Positions 1 through 5,761 of a DNA stretch of 6,198 nt are shown one piece after another. The position numbers were made by a program, and so were the translations under genes. Every line of letters starts with the position of its first letter. Within the stretch, counting starts at the first letter, position 1. The notes beneath the pieces were generated by a model. The model was not told the DNA's origin. It made no database searches and saw only the letters and a program-made list of their open reading frames with translations. The DNA comes from Hyphomicrobiales bacterium (lineage in GTDB: Bacteria; Pseudomonadota; Alphaproteobacteria; Rhizobiales; Aestuariivirgaceae): the NCBI GenBank assembly GCA_020029455.1, contig JAIBJH010000161.1, forward strand, positions 1-6,198. The letters are read 5' to 3'.

Positions 1-957
1 GCCCAGCAAGAGTCCGTATCAGGCAGACATGCAGATACAGGCCTAGTCCTCGGTGCAAGGGTCTCGCACAATCTGGATTGGCGAATAGAGCTGAATGGGC
101 TGAAGGCCGCAGTAGACCGCAACAACCGTGCCCAGGAAAAAGCTACTGCTACCCAGTCTGCGATCGAATTTGTCCGCAATGCGGCATCAAGTCTGATGGA
201 GCTGTTGCCTGCCGCCAGGACCTCGCAAAACGGCAAAGCAGTGGCAAGGAACGGCAGCCAATTGAGTTTGGGCGCGGTAGCAGACGGATTGCGGACGAGC
301 TTTGCAGGCACATATCTTTTTTCAGGTATATCAGCCGACGTTGATCCGCTGGTGGACTATCAGGGAAGCCCAGCAGAGGCTGCATTCGATGCCGCTTTCC
401 TGGCGGAGTTCGGCTTTGCCAAGACCGATGCCCAGGTGGTCAACATCACGGCCAGTCAGATCACTCAGTTCTTGAATGGCAGCTTCAGCGACATCTTTGA
501 TGATCCGAATTGGCAAGCAAATTGGTCAAGCGCCTCATCTGTCAATCCGCAGACCCAGATTGACAAGCATACCAGGGGCGATGCTTCGGCAAATATTGGC
601 GAGCGTCCGTTTCGCGACGTTCTTTGGGCTGCAACTGCGGTCTTTGAGCTTTCCAATACCGCGATCGGGCAAGGGACCTTTCAGGCGGTAACTGACGCTG
701 CCCTGACCAAACTGGCCACTTCCGCACAAGGATTGGGTGAGATACAGGCAAGGATTGGTCAGGCACAGAAATCGATGGAAATTGCCAACAACAGAATGGA
801 ATCAAGGTCTTCGCTGCTTGAGTCGGCCATCGCAAGGACCGAAGGTGTAGACCCTTACGAAGCGGTGACCCGCCTCAATTCGCTGAGCAACCAGTTGGAG
901 GCGTCTTATTCCGTGACCAGCAGGATCTCAAAACTAAGCCTAATGAATTACATTTGA
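1..957 (+). CDS. flgL: FlgL, hook-filament junction protein (HAP3), 5' end outside the window
   Basis: FlgL forms the ring of subunits that joins the flagellar hook to the filament outside the cell; it is exported by the flagellar type III system. Frame 1 is open from the first base to TGA at 955-957, giving 318 residues. The visible N-terminus (QQESVSGRHADTGLVLGARV) matches the early conserved D0/D1 helix of the flagellin/FlgL superfamily, so roughly 30 residues are probably missing upstream. Further on, the FAGTYLFSGI segment (about residues 100-109) is typical of the family. The C-terminus has the usual helix with EGVDPYEAVTRLNSLSNQLEAS and ends SLMNYI, close to the alphaproteobacterial FlgL ending. 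The central part is variable, as expected for a surface-exposed domain. flaF follows within a few bases. Gene identity is secure from the termini and from the context; the true start cannot be seen. Confidence 0.93.
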   Translation, partial: AQQESVSGRHADTGLVLGARVSHNLDWRIELNGLKAAVDRNNRAQEKATATQSAIEFVRNAASSLMELLPAARTSQNGKAVARNGSQLSLGAVADGLRTSFAGTYLFSGISADVDPLVDYQGSPAEAAFDAAFLAEFGFAKTDAQVVNITASQITQFLNGSFSDIFDDPNWQANWSSASSVNPQTQIDKHTRGDASANIGERPFRDVLWAATAVFELSNTAIGQGTFQAVTDAALTKLATSAQGLGEIQARIGQAQKSMEIANNRMESRSSLLESAIARTEGVDPYEAVTRLNSLSNQLEASYSVTSRISKLSLMNYI

Positions 958-959
958 GG
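956..959 (+). promoter_or_regulatory. Shine-Dalgarno of flaF (GAGG), overlapping the flgL stop
   Basis: GAGG lies five bases before the GTG at 965 and overlaps the TGA of flgL. It favours GTG 965 as the flaF start over the in-frame GTG at 959, which would fall on top of this site. Confidence 0.6.
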
Positions 960-964
960 TGGCC

Positions 965-1321
965 GTGTACCAGCAGTTTTACAATCAGGTCGCAGAGGAA
1001 GCCTCGGATAGAATCCGCGACAACGAACGACGGGCATTGCGCCACTCCATCACTCTGCTGAACAAGGCGAAGAAGGCTGGCCCCAAAAGCATAGAAGCCG
1101 TTGAAGCGATCTTTTTCCTCAGCCGGTTGTGGGGCGTGCTGTTGGAGGATCTTGCCTCCGATGAGAACGCCTTGCCGGCAGAATTGCGGGCGAAGCTGAT
1201 CTCCATCGGCATATGGATGCTGCGACATGCGGAAGGCATTCGCAAGGGGATCGAGACGGATCTCCAGCCGCTCGTCGAAATTTCAGAAAGCATCTGTGCA
1301 GGACTTGCAGTCAGAGCATGA
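965..1321 (+). CDS. flaF: FlaF, flagellin biosynthesis regulator
   Basis: FlaF is a small cytoplasmic alphaproteobacterial protein needed for flagellin synthesis or secretion; in Caulobacter it works opposite to FlbT. The 118-residue product shows the family landmarks: an N-terminal MYQQFYNQVAEE, then RDNERRALRHSITLL (about residues 17-31), GPKSIEAVEAIFFLSRLW (about 39-56), LLEDLA, ENALPAELRAKLISIGIWMLRHAE, and a closing ISESICAGL helix. It is all-helical, with no signal peptide or membrane segment. I chose GTG 965 because it gives the family-like MYQ start and sits five bases after a GAGG site; GTG 959, two codons upstream, is possible. The TGA overlaps the flbT ATG by four bases (ATGA at 1318-1321), so the two regulators are probably translated together. 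Family assignment is secure; the exact start is slightly uncertain. Confidence 0.92.
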   Translation: MYQQFYNQVAEEASDRIRDNERRALRHSITLLNKAKKAGPKSIEAVEAIFFLSRLWGVLLEDLASDENALPAELRAKLISIGIWMLRHAEGIRKGIETDLQPLVEISESICAGLAVRA

Positions 1322-1839
1322 TCATTCATCTCAAGAAAAACGAAAAGCTCTTCATCAACGGCGCCGTTATAAGGCTTGACCACCGCGGCTCAATCGAGCT
1401 TCTCAATGACGCGCAGTTCCTCCTGTCCAACCATGTGTTGCAGGCCGAAGACGCAAAAACGCCTCTGCGGAACCTCTACTTTGTCGTGCAGACCATGATC
1501 ATGGATCCACAGAACTCGGAACTCACGCGCTGCGTCTTTGTGAGTCAGGCCGAACAAGTAAGAAGAACAGTTCGCCGCGAGGGGTATCACGCGGTTTTGG
1601 ACCAGGTGGAAAAGCAGGTTGCGACCGCCGACTACTACGCGGCACTCAAGACATTGCGATCCAATTTCAAGATGGACGACGAAGTTATGGCCGGTGTGTG
1701 TCTCAATGGCGCGGGTCCGGCAGATATCAGAGGAGCACACAATGAACATCACCTCGGTGGGAACGACGGTCAGCGCGCCGAAGTCGGACATGGAGAAGGC
1801 AACGCTCAACTACGACACCTTTCTCAAGCTCATGCTTGA
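1318..1839 (+). CDS. flbT: FlbT, flagellin post-transcriptional regulator, with unusual C-terminal extension into flgD
   Basis: In Caulobacter, FlbT acts on flagellin mRNA and represses its translation until assembly is ready; in some rhizobia and Brucella it is reported as a positive factor. The product carries the family signatures: LKKNEKLFINGAVIRLD (residues 5-21), SIELLNDAQFLLSNHVLQ (about 25-42), TPLRNLYFVVQTMIMDP (about 48-64) and a late helical part with AALKTLRSNFKMDDEVM (about 108-124). The start is ATG 1318 in the flaF stop overlap; I see no strong ribosome site, so coupling to flaF is likely. The oddity is the end. The frame runs to TGA 1837-1839, giving 173 residues against my recollection of about 130-150 for the family. 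The last 32 codons lie inside flgD in another frame and look like out-of-frame flgD. The tail may be real or may reflect an indel near 1690-1740. The function call is firm; the C-terminus is not. Confidence 0.9.
   Translation: MIIHLKKNEKLFINGAVIRLDHRGSIELLNDAQFLLSNHVLQAEDAKTPLRNLYFVVQTMIMDPQNSELTRCVFVSQAEQVRRTVRREGYHAVLDQVEKQVATADYYAALKTLRSNFKMDDEVMAGVCLNGAGPADIRGAHNEHHLGGNDGQRAEVGHGEGNAQLRHLSQAHA
1731..1735 (+). promoter_or_regulatory. Shine-Dalgarno of flgD (AGGAG)
   Basis: AGGAG stands six bases before ATG 1742. It fixes the flgD start, although the flgD frame stays open for more than 100 bases upstream inside flbT. Confidence 0.8.
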
Positions 1840-2137
1840 GCAGCTCAAGTCGCAGGATCCGACCGATCCCGTCGACCAGAAAGAGAGTCTCGCGCAGCTG
1901 GCGTCCTTTTCGACCGTCGAGCAGACAATCAAGCTGAACAGCAAGCTCGAGGCCATGCAGCAGCGTTTCTCAGCCGTTGAGGCATCGGCGCTCATTGGCC
2001 GCAAGGTCAGCTCCCTCATATCGGGAGAGACCGGAGTTGTCGTGGCCGTGGATGTGGCGGAGAGCGGATCTGTCGCCACGCTCAATACCGGAAAGACCAT
2101 TAGTTTGTCTGATGGGCTGCGCATCACATCGGCATGA
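1742..2137 (+). CDS. flgD: FlgD, hook assembly scaffold/cap protein, short form
   Basis: FlgD caps the growing hook and guides polymerisation of FlgE subunits; it is exported and later replaced by the hook-associated proteins. The 131-residue product has the conserved N-terminal core: NYDTFLKLMLEQLKSQDPTDPVDQKE (about residues 23-48), QLASFSTVEQ (about 52-61) and SALIGRKV (about 82-89), followed by a short beta-rich end. Enterobacterial FlgD has about 230 residues with a Tudor/fibronectin-like C-terminal half; most of that half is absent here. This fits the short FlgD proteins I know from rhizobia and need not be a truncation, since the frame ends cleanly in an ATGA overlap with fliQ (2134-2137). 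The start is ATG 1742, six bases after AGGAG. The first 98 bases overlap the long flbT frame. Confidence 0.93.
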   Translation: MNITSVGTTVSAPKSDMEKATLNYDTFLKLMLEQLKSQDPTDPVDQKESLAQLASFSTVEQTIKLNSKLEAMQQRFSAVEASALIGRKVSSLISGETGVVVAVDVAESGSVATLNTGKTISLSDGLRITSA

Positions 2138-2400
2138 ACGAGGCTGATGCACTCGAAATTGTACAGGCGGCAATATGGGCCACGATCTTTATCTCCGGCC
2201 CGTTCGTTGCCTCGGCGATGTTGGTGGGCATCTTGGTAGCTTTTGGGCAGGCCCTGACACAGCTTCAAGAGTCCACATTGACTTTCGTGCCGAAGATCAT
2301 TGCGGTGTTCGGTGCCGCGCTCTTCAGCGGAACATTCGTCGCTGGCCAGCTCAACGTTCTGACGGAAAGGCTTTACAGCCTGATTGCCACCGGGTTCTGA
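2134..2400 (+). CDS. fliQ: FliQ, export gate membrane protein
   Basis: FliQ is one of the three proteins (FliP, FliQ, FliR) that build the helical export gate of the flagellar type III system in the inner membrane. The 88-residue product is the usual family length. It has two hydrophobic hairpin helices (about residues 13-36 and 52-74) joined by the polar FGQALTQLQESTLTFVPK loop, with the characteristic QLQE..L.FVPK motif. GP at residues 22-23 in the first helix is also typical. ATG 2134 overlaps the flgD TGA by four bases and has no strong ribosome site of its own, so translation probably depends on flgD. An 87-base gap containing an inverted repeat follows before flhA. fliP is not in this window. 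Confidence 0.95.
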   Translation: MNEADALEIVQAAIWATIFISGPFVASAMLVGILVAFGQALTQLQESTLTFVPKIIAVFGAALFSGTFVAGQLNVLTERLYSLIATGF

Positions 2401-2415
2401 CCGGACAGTGCAGAC

Positions 2416-2449
2416 AGACGCAAGGTTGACGCGTCATGCCTTTGCGTCT
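2416..2449 (+). other. Inverted repeat / potential RNA hairpin between fliQ and flhA
   Basis: The left arm AGACGCAAGG (2416-2425) pairs with CCTTTGCGTCT (2439-2449): eight consecutive pairs, one unpaired T at 2441, then two more G-C pairs. The 13-base loop contains the self-complementary octamer GACGCGTC (2428-2435). No T-run follows, so this does not look like an intrinsic terminator. It lies in the only sizeable gap of the operon, 27-31 bases before the flhA ribosome site. Its role is unknown; an mRNA processing or stability element, a partial attenuator or a protein-binding palindrome are all possible. Confidence 0.5.
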
Positions 2450-2475
2450 GGGGCAGGGCTTCTTCCTCCCGTCGT

Positions 2476-2480
2476 GGAGA
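2476..2480 (+). promoter_or_regulatory. Shine-Dalgarno of flhA (GGAGA), supporting a TTG start
   Basis: GGAGA lies seven bases before TTG 2488. I see no ATG or GTG in the right frame nearby upstream, so this site decides the flhA start. Confidence 0.7.
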
Positions 2481-2487
2481 CCAGGGT

Positions 2488-4569
2488 TTGAGCATCGCGG
2501 AACAGGCAGGCGAACTGAAGCGCAAGCCGGCTGACATCGGATTTGCCATTGGCATTGCCGCCATTCTCGCCATCTTGTTTGTGCCTGTGCCGGCGATCAT
2601 CCTCGATCTCGGCCTCGCCCTGTCGCTTTCCCTGGCCATTCTCATTCTGATGGTCGCCCTTTGGATCGAAAAACCTCTCGATTTTTCGGCATTTCCGATG
2701 GTTCTGCTCATCGCCACGATGCTGCGCCTTGCCCTCAACGTCGCAACAACGAGGCTCATCCTCTCCCATGGCCAGGAAGGGCATCTGGCGGCAGGTCACA
2801 TGGTTGGAGGCTTTGCCAACCTGGTGATGGGCGGCGACTTTGTCATTGGTGTCGTGGTCTTCGTGATTCTGTTGACCGTCAACTTTATTGTGATCTCCAA
2901 GGGCGCTACGCGCATTGCAGAAGTCGGGGCCCGCTTCACGCTTGACGCAATACCGGGCAAGCAGATGGCCATTGATGCGGATCTTTCCTCGGGCTTGATA
3001 GATGAGAACGAGGCCCGGGCCCGGCGCCTCGAACTTGAACAGGAGAGTTCGTTCTACGGGTCCATGGATGGCGCCTCGAAGTTTGTCCGGGGTGACGTCA
3101 TCGCCGGCCTCATCATTACTTTCATCAATTCATTCGGCGGCATCATTGTTGGTGTCCTGCGCCACAACATGGATTTTGCCGCAGCCGCTGATGCCTACAT
3201 CCGGCTCACTGTCGGCGACGGTCTCGTCACACAGGTTCCGGCCTTGATCGTCTCCTTGGCCGCCGGCCTTGTGGTCTCCAAGGGCGGAAACAAGGGCACG
3301 GCGGACAAAGCGGTTGTCGCCCAGCTCGGCGGATATCCCAGGGCACTTATCGTCGGTTCCGGCATGCTCGGCGTGCTGGCGCTTGTGCCTGGATTGCCGT
3401 TCCTTCCCTTTGCACTGATCGGCACGGCCATGTTCCTTGGATCTGTGAGCCTCAAACGGCGAAAAGCGCAATTTGGAAAGTTCGAGGAAGACAAGAAGAA
3501 GGCTGCGCAAGAGGCCCGTGCCAGCACCGAAAAGGATTCCGTTCGCAATCTTCTGAAAACGCCTGCCATCGAGCTCTGCCTAGGAAAGCAGATCATGAAC
3601 CAGATGCTGGTGGATCAGGTTGAGCTCACACAACGCGTCACCAAGATGCGCAAGAAATTCGCCCAGCTTTACGGCTTTGTCTTGCCGGACATCAACGTTA
3701 CAGATGATCTGAGGATTCCGCCAAAATCCTACGCGATCAAGGTGCACGGCACCGAAGCAGCAAGCTTTGAGCTGCGCCCGCGAGAGGTCCTTGTGATTAC
3801 GGCGGGCAAGGAAAAGCCCAAGGTTCCCGGTGACATCGTCAAGGAGCCTGCCTTCGGGCTTGAGGCAATGTGGGTTCCCGAGATGTTTGCCGCTGAACTG
3901 AGGGATGCCGACTATGGAGCCTTTGATCCGATGTCGGTCATGCTGACACATCTATCGGAAACGGTGCGTGCTAGCCTGTCGCTTCTGTTTTCCTACCGCG
4001 ATCTTCGCGCTCTCACAGACAATATGGAGCCGGAGTACCGGAAATTGCTGGATGAGATCGTTCCGGGCTTTCTTTCATTCTCATCGATCCAGGCCATACT
4101 CAAACTGCTCTTGGCTGAACGCGTCTCCATCAGGAATTTCCATCTTGTCCTGGAGTCCATTGCCGAAGTCGCGCAGCACACCCGCAAGCCCGAAGTTGTG
4201 GCCGAACATGTGCGGCTCAGGCTCGCGCAACAGATTTGCGGCGACATCTGCGGTGGCGGAAAGCTCAGGATCATCCGGCTGGGCGGGAAGTGGGATACCG
4301 TGTTCATGCAGTCACTCAGGCGGGACAATAAGGGCGAGATCATCGAGTTTGACATCGACACAAAGAACCTCGAAGCCTTCGCAGGCGATGCTGCCCGGGT
4401 CATCAAGCCCCACGTCAACAATGGCACGAGCTTCGCTTTGGCTTGTTCTCCTGAGGCGCGGCCCTATGTCAGAATGATTATCGACCGGGTCTTTCCAAAC
4501 TTGCCGGTGCTGTCGCACATTGAAGTCGCAAAAGCCAACCAGATTGACGTCATCGGTTCACTCTCTTGA
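2488..4569 (+). CDS. flhA: FlhA, flagellar export apparatus membrane protein
   Basis: FlhA is the large inner-membrane export protein. Its cytoplasmic domains form a nine-member ring that docks chaperone-substrate complexes, and it couples the proton motive force to export. The product has 693 residues, the normal length. The N-terminal half (about residues 15-330) carries several hydrophobic helices. The FHIPEP family signature RIAEVGARFTLDAIPGKQM starts at residue 142, and the conserved SMDGASKFVRGD is at 192-203. A charged linker (about 332-352, EEDKKKAAQEAR) leads to the soluble C-terminal domain, with FGLEAMWVP, THLSETVR, ERVSIRNFHLVLE and the ending RPYVRMIIDRVFPNLPVLSHIEVAKANQIDVIGSLS, much like rhizobial FlhA. 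The start is TTG 2488 behind GGAGA. The stop overlaps the fliR start by four bases (TTGA). No defects seen. Confidence 0.97.
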   Translation: MSIAEQAGELKRKPADIGFAIGIAAILAILFVPVPAIILDLGLALSLSLAILILMVALWIEKPLDFSAFPMVLLIATMLRLALNVATTRLILSHGQEGHLAAGHMVGGFANLVMGGDFVIGVVVFVILLTVNFIVISKGATRIAEVGARFTLDAIPGKQMAIDADLSSGLIDENEARARRLELEQESSFYGSMDGASKFVRGDVIAGLIITFINSFGGIIVGVLRHNMDFAAAADAYIRLTVGDGLVTQVPALIVSLAAGLVVSKGGNKGTADKAVVAQLGGYPRALIVGSGMLGVLALVPGLPFLPFALIGTAMFLGSVSLKRRKAQFGKFEEDKKKAAQEARASTEKDSVRNLLKTPAIELCLGKQIMNQMLVDQVELTQRVTKMRKKFAQLYGFVLPDINVTDDLRIPPKSYAIKVHGTEAASFELRPREVLVITAGKEKPKVPGDIVKEPAFGLEAMWVPEMFAAELRDADYGAFDPMSVMLTHLSETVRASLSLLFSYRDLRALTDNMEPEYRKLLDEIVPGFLSFSSIQAILKLLLAERVSIRNFHLVLESIAEVAQHTRKPEVVAEHVRLRLAQQICGDICGGGKLRIIRLGGKWDTVFMQSLRRDNKGEIIEFDIDTKNLEAFAGDAARVIKPHVNNGTSFALACSPEARPYVRMIIDRVFPNLPVLSHIEVAKANQIDVIGSLS

Positions 4570-5327
4570 CCAGCGCTGCCCAGCAACTGCTGCTGCTCTG
4601 GGCGCTTGTCTTCTGCAGGGTGGGCACGGCCTTCATTTTGCTCCCCGGCCTCGCCAATCCACGGCTGCCAATGTATTTCCGGTTGTTGCTGGCGATGGCC
4701 GTCACGACCGCGCTTCTCCCCGCGATCGGAAACAGGCTGCCCGCTGAAACAGCAGCCAACCCTTCAATTGCACTCTTGTGGCCCGCCGCCCAGGAGATAC
4801 TGACGGGTTTCGCAATCGGATTTTGGGGCCTCTGTTTTCTTCAGGCAAGCCGCTTTGCCGCATCAACGATTGCCTCAACTGTCGGCTTGGCCGGAGTGCC
4901 AGGCCAGTCCATAGACGAGTTTGATCCCAACAGCACCCTTGCAACGTTCCTCACATTGTCGACGACGATGCTCATTTTGGCTTCGGGCCTACACCTTGAA
5001 GGCCTTGCAGCTCTCCTGAGAAGCTACGACATCCTCCCCATGGCGACGGGAATAACGGCTCAGCAACTCACCGAAATCACGGGCACGACCATTCGCGACA
5101 CAACCTTGATGGGGTTGCAGATGGCGGCGCCGTTCATTGTTTACGCGGTTGTGGCCAACCTGGCGCTGGGACTGTGCAGCAAATTCACCCCCCAGCTTCA
5201 GGTCTACTTTGCAACCATGGGCTTCACGATCCTCGTGGCGCTGGCATTGCTGGCCACCGATGCGCTCAATGTGCTGGAAATACCGGTCCAGTCATACCGA
5301 AGCTGGCTCGTGGATGTGATGCGATGA
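4566..5327 (+). CDS. fliR: FliR, export gate membrane protein
   Basis: FliR is the single-copy subunit that completes the FliP-FliQ-FliR export gate in the inner membrane. The product has 253 residues, close to the usual 250-265. It is strongly hydrophobic, with several membrane segments. Family landmarks are FCRVGTAFILLPGLANPRLPMYFRLLLAMAVTTALLP (residues 16 to about 52), GFAIGFWGLCFLQASRFAASTI, PGQSIDEFDPNS (residues 112-123), QMAAPFIVYAVVANLALGL and the KFTPQLQVYFATMGFTI stretch near the end. TTG 4566 overlaps the flhA stop (TTGA) and lacks a clear ribosome site, so translation is probably coupled to flhA. The TGA overlaps the next gene's ATG (ATGA at 5324-5327). The N-terminus before the first membrane segment is short, but nothing conserved seems missing. 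Confidence 0.95.
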   Translation: MTSAAQQLLLLWALVFCRVGTAFILLPGLANPRLPMYFRLLLAMAVTTALLPAIGNRLPAETAANPSIALLWPAAQEILTGFAIGFWGLCFLQASRFAASTIASTVGLAGVPGQSIDEFDPNSTLATFLTLSTTMLILASGLHLEGLAALLRSYDILPMATGITAQQLTEITGTTIRDTTLMGLQMAAPFIVYAVVANLALGLCSKFTPQLQVYFATMGFTILVALALLATDALNVLEIPVQSYRSWLVDVMR

Positions 5328-5725
5328 GGGAGTTGGTGCGCTCAAAGCGTCGGCTCATGGGAGTTGTTCACATGGTTCGCGTTCAGCTTGAAGCAGACAT
5401 TGCAGCCCTGCGCAATGAAGAGGCGGAACTCGCCAACGCCGAAGACAAATGCCTCGCGCAACTGGCCGATGAGGTTTGGACAAGTCTCCGGAATATTCCG
5501 CTCATAGCAAGCCGCCTGCAAGGCATACGCCAGAAACGCCTGTCGCTGCAGCAGGCAATATCCGAGGCCGTCTCCAAGGCTTCGCGGCAGCGCATCGCGG
5601 AAGGCCGGCTCGCGGAGCAAGTTGCTGAATTGGAAATAGAGATCGCAACACGGGACGAAGAGGAAAGCGCCAGCGAACGCGTTGGCCACCAGGCGATGCC
5701 CTTCAGCTACGCACAAGACCCGTGA
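5324..5725 (+). CDS. Small coiled-coil protein of the flagellar operon, unrecognised (possibly FliJ-like)
   Basis: I do not recognise a named family. The 133-residue product is soluble, has no signal peptide or membrane segment, and is mostly charged helix. A first helical stretch (about residues 4-50) has hydrophobic residues at heptad-like spacing, for example VQLEADIAALRNEEAELANAE. A break around NIPLIASR (57-64) precedes a second long helix (about 65-120). This helix-break-helix shape and length resemble FliJ, the coiled-coil stalk of the export ATPase, but a dedicated FliJ is, to my recollection, encoded elsewhere in rhizobia. Rhizobial clusters also have a short hypothetical gene at this position between fliR and the rod-binding gene; this is probably its counterpart. 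ATG 5324 overlaps the fliR stop by four bases, which argues strongly for a real, co-translated gene. A flagellar chaperone or export accessory role is inferred from context only. Confidence 0.8.
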   Translation: MRELVRSKRRLMGVVHMVRVQLEADIAALRNEEAELANAEDKCLAQLADEVWTSLRNIPLIASRLQGIRQKRLSLQQAISEAVSKASRQRIAEGRLAEQVAELEIEIATRDEEESASERVGHQAMPFSYAQDP

Positions 5726-5749
5726 CCTATCGTCTCCTGCAGATTCTGC

Positions 5750-5755
5750 AAGGAG
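5750..5755 (+). promoter_or_regulatory. Shine-Dalgarno of the rod-binding gene (AAGGAG), supporting a TTG start
   Basis: AAGGAG stands six bases before TTG 5762, an ideal distance. The in-frame ATG at 5780 has no such site, so TTG 5762 is preferred. Confidence 0.75.
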
Positions 5756-5761
5756 CACCTA

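Noticed and set aside
959..1321. GTG 959 as the flaF start
   Set aside because: It adds only two residues, overlaps the GAGG site, and GTG 965 gives the family-like MYQ N-terminus with correct spacing.
985..1383. Minus-strand ORF of 132 codons opposite flaF
   Set aside because: It lies fully antisense to a well-recognised gene pair, has biased shadow composition (many S, R, A) and no visible family features.
1619..2137. Longer flgD starting at 1619
   Set aside because: The upstream part (MRPPTTTRHSRH and onward) lies inside flbT and resembles no FlgD. ATG 1742 has a well-placed AGGAG and gives the typical N-terminus.
3130..3951. Several long minus-strand ORFs opposite flhA
   Set aside because: FlhA is complete and conserved across this stretch; these frames are typical shadows in GC-rich DNA.
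5174..5323. Upstream extension of the coiled-coil gene
   Set aside because: The region overlaps conserved fliR sequence in another frame. ATG 5324 in the ATGA overlap is the natural start.
5726..5761. Terminator or promoter between the coiled-coil gene and the rod-binding gene
   Set aside because: Only 36 bases; I see a ribosome site but no stem followed by a T-run and no convincing promoter elements.
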